Source of the DNA: Eubacteriales bacterium
GTDB taxonomy: Bacteria > Bacillota > Clostridia > Oscillospirales > Oscillospiraceae
Assembly (NCBI GenBank): GCA_030536515.1
Contig: JAUNPV010000004.1
Coordinates: 1 to 64,000, forward strand
Direction of reading: 5' to 3'
DNA length: 64,000 nucleotides
The translations under genes and the position numbers were made by a program. Positions 61,398-64,000 of this stretch are shown here, piece after piece. Position 1 is the stretch's first letter; every line of letters starts with the position of its first letter. The notes beneath the pieces are model-generated. The model saw nothing but the letters and a program-made list of their open reading frames with translations, was not told the DNA's origin and searched no databases.

Positions 61398-61474
61398 GTC
61401 TGTAGTTTCCGCTGTTACGATCTGCCACAGTGGACCTGTGTGAGAAAATGAAACGTGTGATATTTTTATTTTCC

Positions 61475-61503
61475 TTGCATATACTCCCAGTATCGTGTAC
61501 AAT
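61475..61503 (+). promoter_or_regulatory. Promoter of the DUF975 gene
   Basis: TTGCAT (61475-61480), 17 bp, TACAAT (61498-61503). Confidence 0.6.
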
Positions 61504-61533
61504 AAAAGCATCTACAAAAAAGGGGGAATGTTC

Positions 61534-62202
61534 ATGTATGCAAGTGATTACCGTCGGATTGCCCGGGAGAAGCTGAGGGGCCGGTGGGCGGTGGCTGTTG
61601 GGGCGGCTCTGGTGGCTTCGCTGCTGGGCGGGCTGCTGGCGGGGACCAATGCGGGCCTTGAGCTGCGTGTCAGCGAGAATGTGCTGCGGCAGATGCCCCT
61701 GGAGATTCGGCTGCTGTTTATCCGGCTGGCCGCCATTGCCTCCATGCTGGCGCTGGTGCAGTTTATCATTGGCGGCGTGGTGCGGCAGGGGTACTGTCAG
61801 TTCCTGCTGGACCTTCACGACGGCCGGGAGCCCCGGGTAAACACCCTGTTTTCCAAGTTCGACCGCTTCGGGGACGGCTTTGTGCTGATGCTGCTGCAAG
61901 GCATTTATATTGCACTCTGGTCGCTGCTGTTCGTCATCCCCGGCATCATTGCCGCCTACCGCTACGCCATGGCCCCTTACATCATGCTGGAGCACCCGGG
62001 AATGCGGCCCAGCGAGGCCATCCGTGCCTCCAAGGCCATGATGGACGGCCATAAGGGCCAGCTGTTCTGCCTGGGCCTGTCCTTCATCGGCTGGGGCATC
62101 CTGTGCATCTTCACCCTGGGCATCGGCTATCTGTGGCTGAACCCCTACGTCAACGCCGCCTACACCGCCTTTTACCGGGAGATTTCCAAGGAAGCGCTGT
62201 AA
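61534..62202 (+). CDS. DUF975 family membrane protein
   Basis: 222 aa with about five helices. The N-terminal MYASDYRRIAREKLRGRW and the central VIPGIIAAYRYAMAPYIM with SEAIRASKAMMDGHK are typical of DUF975 proteins, whose function is not known. ATG 61534 follows AAAAAGGGGG at good spacing. Single gene between repeats. Confidence 0.88.
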   Translation: MYASDYRRIAREKLRGRWAVAVGAALVASLLGGLLAGTNAGLELRVSENVLRQMPLEIRLLFIRLAAIASMLALVQFIIGGVVRQGYCQFLLDLHDGREPRVNTLFSKFDRFGDGFVLMLLQGIYIALWSLLFVIPGIIAAYRYAMAPYIMLEHPGMRPSEAIRASKAMMDGHKGQLFCLGLSFIGWGILCIFTLGIGYLWLNPYVNAAYTAFYREISKEAL

Positions 62203-62206
62203 TCTG

Positions 62207-62238
62207 ACTGGCTGGCCTTTGGGCCAGCCAGTTCCTTT
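62207..62238 (+). terminator. Terminator of the DUF975 gene
   Basis: 11 bp stem ACTGGCTGGCC/GGCCAGCCAGT with TTTG loop, then TCCTTT. Confidence 0.75.
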
Positions 62239-62256
62239 CACGCTCATGCCCCCAAT

Positions 62257-62551
62257 ACCTTCCCCCGGGGGCTGCGCAGCCGTTGCCGCTTTAGCGGCTT
62301 ACGGATGCGGCGTCCCCCTTGCGGGGAGAAGGTGGCACGGCGTAAGCCGTGACGGATGAGGGATGGCGACAGGCGAAAATGAGTGAAGAAGTAAGAGTAA
62401 AGGTGTGGCTTCGCCACTTATTCAAATCATCGGCGAAGCCGATACCTCACTTCTTACTTCTTCACTATTCACTATTCACTAAATTCAGGTGCACGCCATC
62501 CCTCATCCGCCCCAGTGTGCGCACTGGGGCACCTTCCCCCCGGGGGAAGGT
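62257..62551. repeat. Composite family A repeat with two insertions
   Basis: Left hairpin ACCTTCCCCCGGGGG is interrupted by about 55 bp before GAAGGTGGCACGGCGTAAGC resumes; GACGGATGAGGGATGG pairs with CCATCCCTCATCCGCC. The core carries a separate palindrome at 62382-62480. The right end is CCTTCCCCCCGGGGGAAGG. Confidence 0.75.
62382..62480. repeat. Palindromic insert with GTGAAGAAGTAAG ends
   Basis: AGTGAAGAAGTAAGAGT at the left, CTTACTTCTTCACT at the right followed by ATTCACT twice, inner GGCTTCGCC/GGCGAAGCC. Sits inside the family A copy. Confidence 0.65.
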
Positions 62552-62593
62552 ATTTGGTGCATCGCCGGGAGGGCTCAATGGTTGCAGCCAGCG

Positions 62594-62618
62594 GCGGCGT
62601 GGGGGCACGCCGCCCTAC
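62594..62618. repeat. GTAGGG-type repeat, GGCGTGGGGGCACGCC module
   Basis: GGCGTGGGGGCACGCC followed by GCCCTACT, another palindrome joined to the same terminus. Confidence 0.5.
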
Positions 62619-62696
62619 TGTGGATTATCGTCAGGTAGCGGCAAATGCGGATTTTCGTCAGGTGGCGGGATATGTGGATTCTTAACCGTATCACGC

Positions 62697-62724
62697 AAAA
62701 ATGACCCCTTTCGGGGTCATTTTT
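62697..62724. terminator. Bidirectional terminator before gene 62726-63982
   Basis: 12 bp stem AAAAATGACCCC/GGGGTCATTTTT with TTTC loop; ends the minus-strand gene 2 bp away. Confidence 0.9.
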
Positions 62725-62725
62725 G

Positions 62726-63982
62726 TTATCTGGGCAGCTCCAAACGCATGGGTTCTCCTACGTTGGGGTCGCCTATCAGGATGTAGTCCACCTGGTCTAA
62801 GTCCAGGGGGGCGGAGAAAATAGTCAGGCCGGAGCTGAAGTCGTCACCCAGCTCTCCGCCGCCGCCACCTATGCCCACGGCGGTGGTGCCGTCCTTCATG
62901 ACAATCTGGAATTGCAGACCCGGGGCTATCCGCTCGTCGGTGCAGGTGAAGTGGCATTTCCACTGGGCCGTCAGCGGGGAGATGTACAGGTAGTCCGGGC
63001 TGACGGTGTAGTCGTATTCCTCGGTGTGGACGCCGTTTTCGTCGTAGGGGGCGCAGCCTTCGTTGTGGGGCACCCCCTCGTGGGTCCACTGGCGCACCAC
63101 GTGGCCGCCGTAGCCCGCCTTGGACACGTCCACCTTGCAGACCTCCGCCTGGTTAATCAGTCCAATGTCGAAGGTAAAGTCCCCAGTGAAGAAGGGCTCG
63201 TAGCCGTCCTCGTCCCCGTTGGCGTCCACCACCTGCTCGAACAGGCCGCCCAGGTGCAGGTATTTGGCAACGCCGTCGTTAAAGGCCGCCTCCTGGCCCA
63301 GCTGGCCGGTGATGGCAATGTCAAAGTCCTTTTTGTTGTCCGTTGGGTCCCCGTCCTCCAGCGGCGACGCTTCGATGATATAGCCGCCCATTGCATAGGG
63401 CGAGCCGTCGGCCACGGTGAGATAGTCAAACCCATCCTCGCCCTCCCGGTGAGAGAAGAAATTGTAGAGGATGTCGTCCGGCAGCACGGTGCCCTGGGGG
63501 GCCTTCACCCGGACGTAGGCGTGCATCACATGGGCGTCGCCGTAGGCGGCGGTCATGGTCATGGAGGCCCCGTTCTGGGTAACGGTCTGCTCCTGGAAGC
63601 TCTGGCCCAGCCTGTTGACGGTGTCGATCTGGCCCTGGCTGATGGTCTCGGCCACGTTGGCATCGGGGTCCTCCCACCGAGCCTGGGTCCGGCCCTCCTC
63701 CAGCTGCTGCTCCATCCGGCCCTTGAACCAGTCCCCTGCCCCGAAAATATACTCGGCGGCGGAGACCGTGACGGTCAGCAGGGAGATGGTGGCAGCGGCC
63801 ACCAGGATGTTGAAGCCCAGACGGCGCAGGCCTGTTCTGTGCTTTTTCTCTCTCATTTCTCTGTGTTCCAGTTTGCTCATAGTCAGCTCCTTAATCCGGC
63901 TTGAGGATAAGGGCGTGACTTCCTTCAGTTCCACAGGGTCCGCCGGGACGCTGTCCAGCAAATCAGAAATTCTTCGTTTCAT
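62726..63982 (-). CDS. DUF4179-like membrane protein, possible anti-sigma factor
   Basis: 418 aa. A cytoplasmic N-terminus of about 55 aa rich in charged helices (MKRRISDLLDSVPADPVELK), one helix (about 58-76), then a large external domain. This layout matches DUF4179 proteins, often encoded after an ECF sigma factor as anti-sigma factors; the gene upstream lies outside the window. The zinc HxxxCxxC motif of ZAS domains is absent. ATG 63982 follows GAGGTGGGG. Role inferred only from layout. Confidence 0.7.
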   Translation of the reverse strand: MKRRISDLLDSVPADPVELKEVTPLSSSRIKELTMSKLEHREMREKKHRTGLRRLGFNILVAAATISLLTVTVSAAEYIFGAGDWFKGRMEQQLEEGRTQARWEDPDANVAETISQGQIDTVNRLGQSFQEQTVTQNGASMTMTAAYGDAHVMHAYVRVKAPQGTVLPDDILYNFFSHREGEDGFDYLTVADGSPYAMGGYIIEASPLEDGDPTDNKKDFDIAITGQLGQEAAFNDGVAKYLHLGGLFEQVVDANGDEDGYEPFFTGDFTFDIGLINQAEVCKVDVSKAGYGGHVVRQWTHEGVPHNEGCAPYDENGVHTEEYDYTVSPDYLYISPLTAQWKCHFTCTDERIAPGLQFQIVMKDGTTAVGIGGGGGELGDDFSSGLTIFSAPLDLDQVDYILIGDPNVGEPMRLELPR

Positions 63983-64000
63983 GCTACACCCCACCTCAAA

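Larger units (their letters stand above)
60938..61533. other. 596 bp non-coding gap made of a terminator and nested repeats
   Basis: Holds the glnS terminator (60945-60975), a composite repeat (61000-61238), a family C repeat (61254-61397) and the promoter of the next gene. I see no gene. Confidence 0.75.
62203..62725. other. 523 bp non-coding gap with nested repeats
   Basis: Contains the DUF975 terminator, a composite family A repeat (62257-62551) that holds another palindromic element, a GTAGGG-type module (62594-62618) and a final bidirectional terminator. 62552-62593 and 62619-62696 show only short repeats such as ATTTTCGTCAGGTGGCGG. No gene is seen. Confidence 0.7.

Noticed and set aside
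61000-62551. CRISPR array or insertion sequence in the repeat-rich gaps
   Set aside because: Repeats are palindromic, of mixed families and not evenly spaced by unique spacers; no cas gene or transposase is encoded.
62349-62786. 145 aa open frame across repeats
   Set aside because: It reads through repeat sequence and a terminator, with no ribosome site; it is chance coding.

Overview
The window looks like chromosomal DNA from a GC-rich, anaerobic, Gram-positive member of the Clostridia, most plausibly an Oscillospiraceae-like gut bacterium. Pointers are a PolC-type polymerase III in a pyrH-frr-uppS-cdsA-dxr-rseP-ispG-polC block, type III glutamine synthetase, VanRS-like and BlaR/BlaI-like regulators, a rubredoxin/flavodiiron pair, Rnf-type flavoproteins, an anaerobic ribonucleotide reductase activase, and strong AGGAGG-like ribosome binding sites. 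I see no rRNA, tRNA, CRISPR array, transposase or prophage. Genus and species cannot be fixed from sequence reading alone.

Layout. 0-7.3 kb: comM, then a minus-strand flavoprotein island (two-domain lipoprotein, apbE, rnfC, rnfD, rnfG, unknown membrane protein) that has the flavinylated Rnf parts but no rnfA, rnfE or rnfB. 7.4-14.4 kb: SGNH-type esterase, a divergent histidine kinase/response regulator pair, an RNHCP zinc protein, rubredoxin divergent from an FprA flavodiiron protein, and a eukaryotic-type glycogen branching enzyme. 14.4-18.9 kb: two lipoproteins and a VanRS-like two-component system; matching direct repeats lie upstream of the regulator operon and of the first lipoprotein. 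19-25.5 kb: GtrII-like membrane protein coupled to type III glutamine synthetase, an aspartate aminotransferase-like enzyme, and a lipase-like hydrolase. 25.6-31.5 kb: an M56 (BlaR1-type) receptor, a BlaI-type repressor and a second M56 receptor; neither receptor carries a penicillin-binding sensor. One has a DUF6034-like ectodomain and the other YD repeats. Two BlaI-like operators sit at the promoter. 31.6-48 kb: HD hydrolase behind a large promoter palindrome, Na/Pi cotransporter, dut-nrdG, MATE pump, YugP-type protease, AbrB regulator with a methionine gamma-lyase-like enzyme and a DMT exporter, GIY-YIG protein, pncB with a coupled membrane protein, uridine phosphorylase, alanine symporter and a putative zinc peptidase. 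48-59 kb: the conserved housekeeping block on the minus strand. 59-64 kb: glnS, a DUF975 membrane protein and a DUF4179-like membrane protein.

Almost every intergenic gap holds palindromic repeats of a few families. Several families share a GTAGGG terminus joined to different palindromic modules. In three genes the repeat terminus itself supplies the TAG stop codon. Some repeats are nested inside others, and several interrupt the conserved housekeeping block. The parts most worth following up are the reduced Rnf/ApbE island, the M56-BlaI-M56 receptor locus, the shared repeat boxes of the VanRS-like system, the promoter palindrome at 31.63 kb and the modular repeat family.
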